Below, one piece after another: positions 45,315 through 56,513 of a stretch of DNA of 64,000 nucleotides. The stretch spans positions 47,404-111,403 of the forward strand of contig FJOG01000031.1 of NCBI GenBank assembly GCA_900073065.1, read 5' to 3'. Origin of the DNA: Phialocephala subalpina. Lineage: Eukaryota > Ascomycota > Leotiomycetes > Helotiales > Mollisiaceae. How positions within the stretch are numbered: the stretch's first letter is position 1; every line of letters begins with the position of its first letter. The notes under the pieces were generated by a model, which saw only the letters and a program-made list of their open reading frames with translations, was not told where the DNA came from and ran no database searches. The position numbers and the translations under genes are program-made.

Positions 45315-47048
45315 CTACAAATCCAACACCAACGTCCCCACCCCTCGACTCACACAACTCAACATCATGCCCTTCTTCTCCTCCTCTAATAACCCTATCC
45401 CTCGGTGCTCCACCCTACCTTTCCTCACACCAATCCGACAAGTGCCACAATTCCCCACCTCGCAACTGCTCGCCACATCAAAGCCCGCACTCCTCAGCAC
45501 ATCAAGCAACGATTCCTCTTCCTTGACTTGCAATTCCTTGTCTTGGCTCTCAATCTCAACGGTAAATAGATCCCCGCTCGTCGAGACAGCGAAAGCTTCT
45601 GAGGATATGTTGAGTTCCGGGAAGCCGATCGCTTTGCCGGCTTCTTTGACTGCGTGGAGCAATCGCTCAGGTCCACAGACGTAGATGTGAGTTTTCTTGC
45701 TCGCCTGCCCAAGAATTTTGGTGATGTCGATTCTCGTCCCGCTTTCAGAGACGCAGAGCTCCACGCTATCTCCCAAAATCTGAAGAATATCTTTGAACGC
45801 AAGATCGTCTTCGCGTTTCATAGCGTAATACATTTTGAATTTCTGTCCCTGTTCCTTCAGTAACCTCGCGCCTGCGAGGAAAGCGGTGATACCCACGCCG
45901 CCTGCAATGAAGATATGCTCATCGCAGTCGTCGTCCTCTCTGAGCGGGAAGTCACTCGCCATTTTGCTGAAGGTCAACTCATCGCCAATGATCAACCGTT
46001 CGTGCATGAACTTCGATCCTCCTCTTGAGTTCGCATCGTGCGCAATGCCGAGAGTGAGTTCTCACCAGGTTTCCGCTTTTTGGACCAAGTTTGACTCGGA
46101 TATGCGCGCCAGGCATAATATTAATTGGGTTAACGGCCGTTTCGGTAGCAGTGAAGGTAAAAGATGAGATCATCTCCGTTTGTTTCTTTTTCTCGATCAA
46201 TCTGTATTTGCTCCATTTGATTAAGTGCCTCTCCGCTCCAATTAGTCGGTCGTTTTCATCCCGGTATATACCTTTTTGAACGCGAAGTCGCTGAGAGTCG
46301 TTAGCAATCACTCCAGGGAAGTCACCAAGAAGTTCGAGAGACTCAAAAAGGGGGGTGTGATCGCTAAACTCACAAAAATCTCTCTTGTCTCCTCCCCCAG
46401 CGCCTCAAGTTTCAATAACTCCCTCATAATCTCCATATTCTCCCTCTCCACATACATATAACGCTGCACCCGACTCAAGCACCATTCTGGATTAATCCTC
46501 TCAACCAATCTCATCTCATCACCAGGCTGAATGAACCCCGGGACTAAAACGCGATGATGCCAACCCGTCATATTATTATTTTGCGCTCTAAGCGCCATAT
46601 CCCTCACTTCAAATCGATGATTGAGTTTTAAACACGGCTGTCTCGGCTGCGTGACTTGAATCCTCACTCTATTTCCCCCGATCTCGAAGATATCACCGAC
46701 GCATACCGTGTGCTCGTTATACCCATCGTCCGGACTCGTCAAGAGATTCTCGCCGAAGCCACCATACCGCAAAAGCTTCTCTGATTCCGGTAGTTCGCGC
46801 TTCCAATGGGAGTAATGAGCAGATGCATAGTGCATGAACGCCTTTTCGAGCCCGCCATGGGTTGGAGCACCTTGTGCATCACCAGTTAAGCCTAGGGGTC
46901 CAAGGTAGACGGGCTTTGGTGGGAGAGAGACTTTGAAGATTGCTGAATTGAGGTTGGGAATGTTGAACTGGTTCTTGATGACTCGGCCAGCGCGAAGTTG
47001 GAGAACCTTTGTGGGAGGGAGAGGGGAGGCGGGTGTGTTTGACCCCAT
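45315..47048 (-). pseudogene. MOSC domain-ferredoxin reductase (VanB-like) fusion, damaged in the FMN-binding region
   Basis: ATG 47048 opens a MOSC domain: HGGLEKAFMHYASAHYSHWK, GGFGENLLTS, and QPRQPCLKLN with the conserved Cys. A GT-AG intron near 46285-46370 leads to a reductase FMN/flavin domain (PGAHIRVKLGPKSGNLVR), then an NAD(P) domain (IFIAGGVGITAFLAGARLL; IYVCGPERLL) and a plant-type 2Fe-2S domain (CEVGNCGTC, late Cys in MMLSCVSRG). This is a molybdenum-cofactor-sulfurase-tail/oxygenase-reductase type fusion known in fungi. At about 46055-46065 sequence passes from NLVRTHS directly into another frame, ELTLGIAHDANSRGG. The residues normally between the RxYS FMN motif and ELGIA are missing and the frame changes. 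No intron fits. The product as read would stop before the NAD and Fe-S domains. Confidence 0.75.
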
Positions 47049-47427
47049 TTTCGCGAAGAGAGTAGGGAGGGGTTGCAAAGACTTGGTCTTCGGTATCGCG
47101 AAATGCGAAAGTAAGGAAACAACCCCTGCTTTAAAGAGAAGAACTTATGGCAATGTTCGAAGTTGGAGGGAAGTAAGAATTCATATATCTGTCAACACCG
47201 AGTAATGCAAGTCTGATACACACGCGTACTTGAAGAATGGTGAGGCAGACTTAGAGGCTGATTTCGGCAATCGCGAAGGCTTGTTGGCGGGTATCTGCAG
47301 CGCGATGAATGTATGCTGCAGACCCCTGCTGCCAGCCGTAGTGAGCAAGTCCAATTCTTGAAGGCCTGCGAAATAGAATGAACAAATTCTTCCTCCTGCA
47401 ACAACGGCCCTGTGACGATTGACAACG

Positions 47428-48555
47428 ATGGGCCGCGGAAACAAACGAGTAAGCCTATCAATCGTACCGTGCGTGCAATTTATCTAACTTTAGCAGGGAC
47501 GAGGAAGCGGTGGCTTTCGAGGTAAAGGTCGAGGAGGGGGAGGCGGTGGACGCGGGGGTCGTGGCGGGGAAGACAATCGAGTCAGCTTCGATAAAGTCGA
47601 GAAATACAACGAAAAACTTGAAAGATACTACAACAGTGTTCTGGGATTGGAATAAGAGGAGGAGAGATACAATTTCTAGGCTACATTGAAGCGGGAGTTG
47701 CCCAACAGCTTCCGGTTCGCTGGTTCCAAAGGGTATGAATGAATTGAGAAGTCAATTGAGTCTTTGCTAAATGTTCACAGACATGCGCTCGCAGTGCAGA
47801 AACTTCTCAAAACCCGCTATATCCCAGAAATCTCGAAGATCTCTCACTATGACGGAACGCCTGTCGAGCCTCCACAAGCTGTGCCTTGGTATCCCGACGA
47901 GCTGGCATGGTGGAATACCACCCCGAAAAATGTCATTCGACGATTCCCACCGTTTGCTGCTTTTCAGAAGTTCCTGGTCTCCGAGACGAGTGTTGGGAAT
48001 ATTAGCAGACAAGAAGTGGTTAGCATCATTCCACCGCTGGTCATGGATTTGCAACCTAGAATGACGGTCCTCGATATGTGTGCTGCTCCTGGCAGTAAGG
48101 CAGCGCAGTTGTTTGAAATGGTGCATAATGGAGAAGAGGCACGAGTCCGTGAATCTCTCAAGGCCCATGCCAAGCAGGATGGTCGATATGCCAGCCCTGA
48201 GATAAATTCCGAGGAGGGGGCCGACATGGAAATTGACACCAGCGATAATGGACGAGGTACAGGATTGTTAATTGCCAACGATTCCGATTACAAGCGTAGC
48301 CATATGCTCATTCATCAACTCAAGCGCCTCTCGTCCCCAAATCTGATTGTCACCAATCACGACGCAACAATGTATCCTTCAATCAAGCTTCCATCTACTC
48401 CTGAAAATCCCGCCCACAACAGATGCCTGAAGTTCGATCGAATCTTGGCCGATGTCCCTTGCTCAGGAGATGGTACTACCCGAAAGAATGCAAATCTGTG
48501 GAAAGAAAGAAGTTCTTATCGTCACAGGGAAAGAATGTTTATGCGATGTCTGTAG
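47428..48555 (+). pseudogene. TRM4: Truncated copy of tRNA (cytosine-5) methyltransferase TRM4/NCL1
   Basis: ATG 47428 gives MGRGNKR; after an intron (about 47449-47496) a Gly/Arg-rich stretch follows, as in fungal TRM4, then GGEDNRVSFDKVEKYNEKLE and RELPNSFRFAGSKG. A second intron leads to HALAVQKLLKTRYIPEIS. The AdoMet motif MTVLDMCAAPGSKAAQ and the DVPCSGDGTTRKNANLWK block identify the NSUN/TRM4 family. In-frame TAA (47653-47655) and TAG (47677-47679) interrupt the N-terminus; the second stands where Trp (F-W-A-L-K) is expected. The protein ends in unrelated residues right after NLWK at about 48505, losing the catalytic TCS motif and about 450 C-terminal residues. It is therefore a dead partial copy; an intact TRM4 should exist elsewhere in the genome. 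Confidence 0.85.
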
Positions 48556-48599
48556 GTTGACGTTTGATTTCACGACTCTTTAGACCTGCATCTCTCCTC

Positions 48600-48942
48600 T
48601 TGACTATGCACGACCAACAAAATCAACTAGGCCTATAATAAAGACTAATAGCGCATTTTCCATTCTTAGGAAATCGGATCGGTATTTAAGTTTCAATTTG
48701 CCTCATTTTAATTATAAACTTAAGGATTAATAGAAATTATTTGAGAGTTATATCGAGTATTATAATTATTTAATAATAATAAAATCGTATTTATAATTCT
48801 TTATAATTAAGAATTTAATTTATTAATAACGCTTAATAAATATTATTATAATTTCTTTATAATATTTCGATAATATATTTATTTTAAAAACTTTAAATAT
48901 AATAATAATAAATAATTCTTATTAATTAGAATTTAAAATTTA
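48600..48942. repeat. AT-rich block, RIP-like degraded DNA
   Basis: About 340 bp of A/T-dominated sequence without frames, lying exactly between the broken 3' end of the TRM4 copy and the broken end of a HET fragment. It may mark an inserted or recombined repeat. Confidence 0.7.
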
Positions 48943-49287
48943 TTACTCCTTTTGGGATCCTATAACTCTCATAGCTATCCTTGCAAACGAGTGCTTGTTA
49001 TTTAGAGCAATGTTTTCTGTGTCGCGAGCATGTTCTGGAGGGCGCAGATATTCCGACATTTGTTCCAATTCGTACCACACCTGCGTCGTCCGTGGGACAG
49101 GAAAAAGGCTTGACAAGTGACTGTACATCACAGCACACGTGCTGCATCCTTTCATTGCTAGTGATTCCAGCTCTTGAACAGAGGCATGATGGTTGTAGGA
49201 CTTCGAGAAGTAGGAGTTGGTGAGGTCTGATTTTGATACCCAGAAGAGGTTCGGGATGATCGCCTCGCACATCCGACAAAGTGCCAT
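48943..49287 (-). pseudogene. N-terminal fragment of a HET-type protein
   Basis: From ATG 49287 the frame reads MALCRMCEAIIPNLFW, YNHHASVQELESLAMKGCST and CAVMYSHLSSLF, the Cys-containing N-terminal region that precedes the HET domain in many fungal HET proteins (LCxxC ... ELxxSAxxGCxxC). It stops at 48943 on reaching the AT-rich block, before any HET signature block. No downstream continuation is visible. Confidence 0.6.
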
Positions 49288-49323
49288 GCTGACATCCGTC
49301 GAGCACCTCGGGATGCTTGCCAC

Positions 49324-50462
49324 TAACCGTTTCGGTTTGTTGATGATGCTATGGCTTCATGTTGAGTCGATTGTAGTAGGAGATGCGAAGTGTTGTCAGC
49401 AGCGCCATCGACAATAAGCGAAGGCTATCACGAGACGTCTCGGAGGATTTGCTTGCAACGGAGCGCTAATAGCCTACCAAGATCTCATGCATATCTGGTG
49501 TATATCACCATTAAATAATTTTGCACTGGGAGAATAATTGTAAAACTTTCCTTCGGCTGAATGGGGTAATATCTAATTATTGCATGGAGCACGTGATGAC
49601 CTGGTGACACAAATGCTTAGGCGGTTTTCCTTCAGCTGCATCTCATGGAGGGTATGATGTTGGCTTCTTGACCATATAGAACTATATGGACGAACAGTTT
49701 TCAAGCTCAATTTGTTCGGAAAAGTAGACCTAGACGCAAAGCTCTAGGGTTCTCAATCTCCCAGCGTATCAAGGACATTCGCGAAGGCTAGGCCAGGCTT
49801 AGATGCCGCATGCAATGAAATTTCCTGAAAGCGTCCAATTATCGTCCTTGTTCACAGAAAGTGGGCTCTAGAAAGTCCTGGCGAAGCTGGGAGATTGAGA
49901 GTGCTGCGAAGCTCGAGACAGAGATTCCGCAAAAAAAGCCCCAAATACTATAATGCCCAAGAATATGGAGTCTCAAAACTCATTTTATTGGGAAGATAGA
50001 TACCACAAATTGCATCGTCGTCACCACCAATTTTGGCTCAACAAGGGGAACAGTTGCAGAAGCTACTCCAAGCCCACGACCCTCGAGCCCGCCCCCCTTT
50101 CTATCTAAGCGAGGACTTTCGACAACACCTGAACCTAAGCATCGGGAGGCTTCTCCCGCACGCTCTCAGACAGCATCCAATGGAGTGCAAATAACCGACT
50201 GCTATGAAAAGTCTATGTACAATGTGACGTATAATGGTTCGACAGAACAGTCAGACAGAACAGTCAGCGCTAACCTTAAATCGGACACGGACCCTGGTCC
50301 TCGTTCGCTCCGTAACGCACTCGTTTAGCCGAGCTTTCGCTGTAACTTGACACCTCTTATATTGCCGTATTTAATACAAATCTCCCTTGAAAACCCACGT
50401 CCTTTTTGTCTTTCCTTTGATGTTGAATTTGGCTAAGTTCTCCGAGATAAGAAGTCGTCAAA
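49324..50462. other. Intergenic region upstream of the GNAT gene
   Basis: About 1.1 kb with no supported gene. A 13-bp direct repeat ACAGAACAGTCAG lies at 50242-50254 and 50255-50267, about 200 bp upstream of the GNAT start, and could be regulatory. Confidence 0.5.
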
Positions 50463-51347
50463 ATGCCCTTCACTCAGTCCCTATCAAGCTCGACCTACAG
50501 CTTGGGACTAGTAACCATATCCGATCTCCCAGAAATTGCCGAGATTATGGTTCAAGCAATGTCACAAGATACATTCTGGGGTGGTATGAAAGGCACAATA
50601 ACCCCTGAGGAGGAATATCAGTTTACGTATGAGATGCTGCTTCCGCAGGTGGTGAACGGAGGACAGATGGGTGCTTATGAGGGTTGGAAGGTTGTTGATG
50701 AACACGGGTTCGTCTTTACTCCCTCTTATCATGACCTGGGATAGCAAACGTAGATCGAGGCAAATATTTGTTGAGAACTACAGGCTGACAGGGGAATGTA
50801 GGAGAATACTCGCCTGGGCCGGCCTCTCGAAGCCGGTCTCCTTGACGGAGGAACAGAAGAAGATGGCTACTGCAGCTTTTCAGTTTCCGCAGGGAAGGAA
50901 CCAGGCGCTCTACGATTTCTTCCAGAACAGGGTGCTGCCTTCTGCGGGAAAGAATGGTTGTGATGCCTCGAGACATTTTCGTACGTTGCCTCCTCTTATG
51001 ACTCCATACTAAAACTCCATGTGTTAAGTTTGCTCGCAGAAGAGGAGAGCTGACAAAATGCAGAAAGACAAAACACCATGGTTCGCCCCGAGTACCAGCG
51101 GCAAGGACTCGGAAGACTCCTAACAGAGAAATGTAATGAGGTTGCGGACGCGGCGGGAGCAGTTACTTATGTATGTGCGCGACCAGGTGCAGCGGGGTTA
51201 TTTGCGCAAATGGGATTTGAGACATTGGAGAGGCTTGATTTTGATTTGAATGACTATGGAGTGCAAGGTGGAAAAACAGCTTTATTTGTGATGAGAAGAG
51301 ACTCTGGAGCTCAGAACCAGAGGGGACAGAAGTTGGATTGGAGCTGA
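50463..51347 (+). CDS. GNAT-family N-acetyltransferase, 235 aa
   Basis: Exons 50463-50707, 50802-50980 and 51064-51347 join to 236 codons. The N-terminal half (ISDLPEIAEIMVQAMSQDTF) is the helical start of the GNAT fold. RILAWAGLSKPVSLTEEQ is the central strand region. VRPEYQRQGLGRLLTEKC is motif A with the acetyl-CoA pyrophosphate loop (QxxGxG). YVCARPGAAGLFAQMGFETL is motif B. It transfers an acetyl group from acetyl-CoA to an unknown amine; fungal relatives of this size are uncharacterised. The third intron's acceptor was chosen as AAAATGCAG because the earlier CTCGCAG would bring in a stop. Confidence 0.9.
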
Positions 51348-51442
51348 GGCTAGGAGACCTGCATAGGATCAAGGGAGGCTTTCCTGTGTGCGAAATAGTG
51401 GTAGTTCTTAGACCCGCAGGTCGCAGACTGACATTACGACGA

Positions 51443-53332
51443 CTAGTTTTGCTTTGGCTGCTTTTCTCTGTAAAGTTTGGCCCTATACGCAGACACAATT
51501 GCAAATGGGACCAGGTTCCTATCGTCAATGCCGGACCAGTAACGGGGTATGGGGAGGCCTCCATCTAGCTCAGCCTGATAGCCCTCACTTTCCTTGACAC
51601 ACATGTCCAAATCTTGTCTTCCGTGGCCAAAAGATGCGGTGCGCATGATGACTCTACTGTCTGAATTGCTTGACCATTCCTTGTCCAGAAGGGTCTTGAT
51701 TTGGTCTTCACCTAGATCGCGAGTATCGTAGACTCTGAGAAATGGCTCATGAATGGTGTTGTCCAGGAAAAGATTCATGTTTGAAATGTCCATGTCAAGT
51801 CCGTAAATATGCATGTGGTTATGTTCCTTGCTCACGCTAGAGAATGTGCCATTCTCGATGATCTTGAAATCGGTGTTGGAGAATGTGGGAATCTTGGCGT
51901 GGTGCCTGTAGTCGTACGCCAACCATTTGTTCTCGAGGTCGGTGGCATTGAACTTCATCAGACGCCATGCTCGATTTTCGATGTCTACGTCGACAGCAAT
52001 ATTCTTTGTTTTATCTGTGCTGCCAGAAAGTCGGTAGAAGTATTGGAATGTTTTGGTGTTGCCGTTACTTCTGGTGTTGGGTTTGAGGCGAGGAGCCAAG
52101 AACAACTCTTGGTCCTCAACTTTTGGGGTGAAGCTGTGCATTTTGAAACGCTCTTCCAATGCGTGATCGCCTAGTACTCATGTCAGCTTAAATATCTAGT
52201 AACATAACGAATGAGAGAACTCACCTCCATCCATATTGATTCTGGTGTTGAAGCCCTTGCACGAGTCCTTCATCTGGTTATACCATGCAACGTCGGAACC
52301 ACCTCCAAAGAAACTAACACAGTAAGCAAATAGTCATGCATTCCAAGTGTATCTTTAAACTCACCAAACCACAGGAAGCAGGATCAGAACAACAAACATA
52401 AGGCCCATCATAATCGCACCGGAGACCTTTGCGAACTTCTTAGTCCTCGGCTTAGTTTCGAGCGAGTCCAGGCTGAGAACAGCAACGAGCATCTTAGCGA
52501 TTTGCATCCCGAGAGCAAAAAGCAAAACGCCCAACGGGCCAATATAGAATGGAACCAGAAGAATTTTTGGAAGTATTCCCCAATCGTCCCATTGCGTTGC
52601 AAAATTCGGGTATTTGTAAGGCTCGATTGTCCATTTAATGTCGTAGACAGCGAGAGCGATGACTAAACCATACAATACTGCGAAAGGTGCGAATAGAACA
52701 GCGATCTCAGTCTTGTATCCCTGTGTCTTTCGCCATTTGTCGGAAAAACTTTGCCGCAGCGAAGGCACCGCAAGAACCTGGGGCGTAGGAGGTAGGTTTG
52801 CGCATCGGTTGGAGCATGGCACGACGCAGGCTCCCGGATGGCATGCTTTCCAGCACGTCTTGAACTCTCCATGAGGACAAACTTCCCGTCGTCCACAGTG
52901 GCCATTGCATACTTCAGGTCGAGCACCACACCAGCACAGTGCTCGGGTGAGTCGAACTTGGGTGGCGCGGCAATAGGGACATTGCCAGGCCCCTGAAAGA
53001 GGTCTGCTGTTCACCCCTTGGACACATTGGAAGTGAAATGTGTTGTAGCAATCGCGGCAATGCCAGAACTTGTGCTCTCGAACATCTGCCAAAGTTACAG
53101 GGTCTAAGCAAATTGAACAATTGTGGCTGGTCGCAGTCAGCGGGGTCGAGTTGGAATGCCGGTGCAATGTGACTTGCCTGCCCTCATGAATCTCACGAAG
53201 GATTCGATCGCTGCGCTCGCGCTGTGGTCTGAGATTTGCCATCTCGGTGCCATTTTCAAGTTGAGAGAAATTGTCCGATGTATCTGTTAAGCCAGAGCTT
53301 GTCCTGCGAGAGAGCCATTGCGGAGGGGCCAT
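51443..53332 (-). CDS. RING-finger membrane protein with C-terminal luminal/cytosolic domain, 594 aa
   Basis: Exons 53332-52365, 52313-52225 and 52170-51443 sum to 595 codons. The N-terminus holds a RING-type finger (CSICLDPVTL, CRDCYNTFHFQCV, GAWQCPYCR) followed by an NF-X1-like Cys/His stretch (CWCGARPEVCNGHCGRREVC, CHPGACVVPC). Three or more membrane helices come next (VLFAPFAVLYGLVIALAV; ILLVPFYIGPLGVLLFALGM; IMMGLMFVVLILLPVV). The last 240 residues form a mixed domain beginning DVAWYNQMKDSCKG. It is likely a membrane-anchored E3 ubiquitin ligase; E2 binding is inferred from the RING alone. No frame problems. Confidence 0.85.
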
Positions 53333-54011
53333 GGCTGCTTGTTATGCCCGCTCGATCAGAGTGGGGAGAGAAGACTTGAAGAGTTACGTCCCGAAATTTT
53401 TGAAATGTACGTGCAGACTTGTATATAAATCTGTGGGACTGCTTGAAATTTATGACCGTGGGCGACCACTGACGGCCCGCGATGGACGGGCTGTGTCTTC
53501 ACGGCTTCCATGACGCTTCTGACCCCGATCTCGAAGATATAGCAGAGCCCTATCACTGGTAGCGGATGCTAGAGGGATGAATGCTGAATGAAAGTATGGT
53601 TCCCGTCTGTAGTCTTGAACTAAATCTGACAGCTGCGGGAGTAACCATGGTTTCTAAGAGCAGGAAATTGTAGCTGGACGTCGTCTGCTCATAGATCTGG
53701 TGCCTCTCTTTAACAGGACGCACCGTAAGCCGCGGCATATGTGAATGAAGAAGAAGAGAATGCATGAGTGAGATTGTGCTTCGTGGAGAGCGCATTTTTG
53801 ATTTTTAATGGACTGTACCTAGAGGTGGGAGTATGGAAGAAAGAGGCGCGGAGGAGAAAAACTTTGGGAAGCAATAAAAGTCGAGGATCATGTGAAAAGT
53901 GGGTCTTCGCGATACCCCGCGTTTTGTGTTTTTGATTCTCCGTCAGACCCAAAACAACTTGCTTTCCCAACACCTCTATCCTTTCCATCCAAACATTGTT
54001 CCTGCCACCAT
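53333..54011. other. Intergenic, RING-gene promoter and permease 3' flank
   Basis: About 680 bp; minus-strand frames here lack domains. It carries the RING gene's promoter and the terminator of the permease. Confidence 0.45.
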
Positions 54012-55915
54012 CTACTCATCACTCTTACGACCTTCTAGTACCGGTCTGCCACCTGCATCCCGCACGATCCTATCCATCTCGCTGCTGTCCTTTGGGAGGA
54101 CCAGGTTCAAGAACACGCCAATTACAGCGGCAACGATGAAAGGCGTCTCAACGATCAGATTGAGACCTTGCTCGAAGCCTTGTAGATGGACATTGGAACC
54201 GCTGTAATCGAGGATTTGATCAAACCACGAGGGCTGTACAATGTCGATAAAGCCGATGCCGAGGGATGCGGTCAGAATGAAGCGATTGCGACGCGTCCAT
54301 GCGATCAATCCCAGGACGCGAATACCGGCGACAGCAATGGTGCTGTACAGAAACACCTGCATACCTCCGAGGACAGAAGGCGGCTACACGATGTCAGAAT
54401 TGTAGATTGCAGGAAAGTTGAGACTACAAACCATGCTGCCGAAAACTGCACCAAACTTTCCGAACATACCCATCAAGATCAAGAACCCAGAGGCACACCA
54501 TCCGGCCCGTCGACTCGCACATCCAGTCAATGATATCACACCATTGTTTCCTGCTTGAGAAACCATTGGCAGACCGGTCCCAAAGGCACTGATCAAGCTA
54601 CCAAGACCATCGCAAAGAATGCCACCTTGGATTCGGGAATTGAACTGAGTACCCTCAATGTCAACATTGGAAATCTCCGCTGTGGCCAAAATATCGGGCA
54701 TACAGCTGACAGCTTCGCAGATGAACATGATCAACAAGGGCAGAACGAGAGCACCGTCGACGGAGAGTTTAAATGTGTGGACCCAGAGGAATGTCACCGC
54801 TGGTGCCGCATCAATGTTTTCCCTCGACCAGTATCCTGTTGCGCCTGAGATAGCACATCCGACTGCGAGACCTAGGATGATTGAGGCGGATTTCATGAGC
54901 GGAGAACCGAATTGCTCGACTATAATAACGGTGACGAAGACACTGAACCCGAGACCGATGAGTTTTGGATCGCCCCTGTGGTATAGCTGGTTAGCAGATC
55001 ACAACGAGAGCAATTGTATCGAAGTGCACATACCATGGAAGTGGCTTAGGAGCACCGGTGTTTGGACACAATGCATAGAATCCCTCTCCGCCGTTGCAGT
55101 TACTGGATCCACCCCAGTTTTGCATGCCATTACTGATGAGATACACACCAACGAGGAGCAGCAGGCTTCCGGTTACAATCTTTGGGAAAATCTTGTTTAG
55201 CTTCTTGGGCGGTACCATCGACATCGCAATTTGGATCCAGACGGTACAGAGCATCGTTCCCAGGATCGCTCCCCACGCTTCTGGGCAGGGCAATTGAGTT
55301 CCATCGGCAGCTGTCGGACATGTTCCGTTCTTATATCGCATGCTGGTATAATTGAAAGCAATCGGAAGTATGTCGAATGTCGGTCCCACAACCGAAAGAA
55401 GACCTGTGCCGATGAAAAAGGGTGTTTTCGCAATATGGACTCTGGTGACCTGCAGAGCGGTCGCAATTCCAGTTGTGATGAAGGCAGCCGAGACGAGATA
55501 TTGTGTGATCTCCTGGTCGAAGTAGAACGCACCACCAGCAATTGCCAGAGGAGGTGAGACAATGGAACCGATCATAGTCAGAGCATGCTGCAGTCCGAGC
55601 AGTATTGTCAACAGGATCGGGATTTCATCGTTTAGGCCATAAAACGGAGCTTCGTAGTCCTTGTACTTGCAATTCAATGGCCATATGTTGGGCGTGATGA
55701 GGTACAGGTAATCCTGGACTTCTCGTCAGTGTAAATCTGGGCGACAGTGGTCAGGACCATACATAATCACCAATCCAGCCTTCACGACTCGTGAAGTAGT
55801 GCTTCAGATACTTCCAAGTGCTCTTCTGGGGTTGTGCTACCTCTCCTGTGGAAGACGAGGCATACTGGACATCTTGCTCATGGCCGAGCTTCTCGATACT
55901 GGCAGGAGTCTCCAT
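54012..55915 (-). CDS. NCS2/NAT-family purine (xanthine/uric acid) permease, 582 aa
   Basis: Exons 55915-55763, 55713-55034, 54975-54432 and 54383-54012 sum to exactly 583 codons. Family marks: the LLGLQHALTMIG motif in the first helix, the NAT signature GNNGVISLTGCASR with the preceding SQA, PDILATAEIS in the eighth-helix region, and a total of about 14 hydrophobic segments. The N-terminus is cytosolic (METPASIEKLGHEQDV). Fungal members such as UapA/UapC import xanthine and uric acid with H+ at the plasma membrane. The introns have GTATGT/GTATGG or GTTTGT donors. No lesions. Confidence 0.93.
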
Positions 55916-56513
55916 CTCACGAATGTTCAAGGAGGTAAAGATTTCAATTCAGACTCGAGCTGCTTGATGGATTGAAGTTCCAACATCGCGGAAACTCCGG
56001 TTCTTTTCTAACTTTCATTTCACCTCAGGTCCGCTCTGACCCAGCTCGATATCCTTTGAAGTCATTTTTTTCTGGAGCTCTATCGTGAAGAGTGGGAGAC
56101 GATAAGATTCCAGGAGCTTTCCGTGGCCAATCAGCATTGTTCAATTGGAGGCGTCGCTGGCTTATCAGGTCGGAGTCGCCCGCGACAGGGAATGGCGGCC
56201 TAGAACGCCTAGAATCTGGGGAAGCCCCACGCCTCAAGATCGCGAGGAAGCGAAGTTTGCAAACTTCATGATAATTCAATTGTGAGACGGAGGGTTCCTA
56301 TCGTTTTGGGACTTGATTGTTCTGTACGCCTGCGGACAGTGGAAGGGTGGCTGTAGGGAATGGAAGTCTCACTTTCCGGTCCCGAGTCCTGACCTTACAT
56401 CCTTCCTTCTGCAGGCTCATGAGCAAAATTCGCCACGAACCAAGAGGCAGGTTGAGCTCTGGAAGGAGTCGTTCACTTCCAGCGCTGGCATTGCATCTTG
56501 CACTGTCTGATCA
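55916..56513. other. Permease promoter region and HET 3' flank
   Basis: About 600 bp between minus-strand genes. No supported gene; the promoter for the purine permease should lie here. Several GATA-type hexamers occur, but none can be assigned. Confidence 0.45.

Noticed and set aside
52659..52929. Small frames inside the RING gene on both strands
   Set aside because: Shadows of the well-supported RING/NF-X1-like exon.
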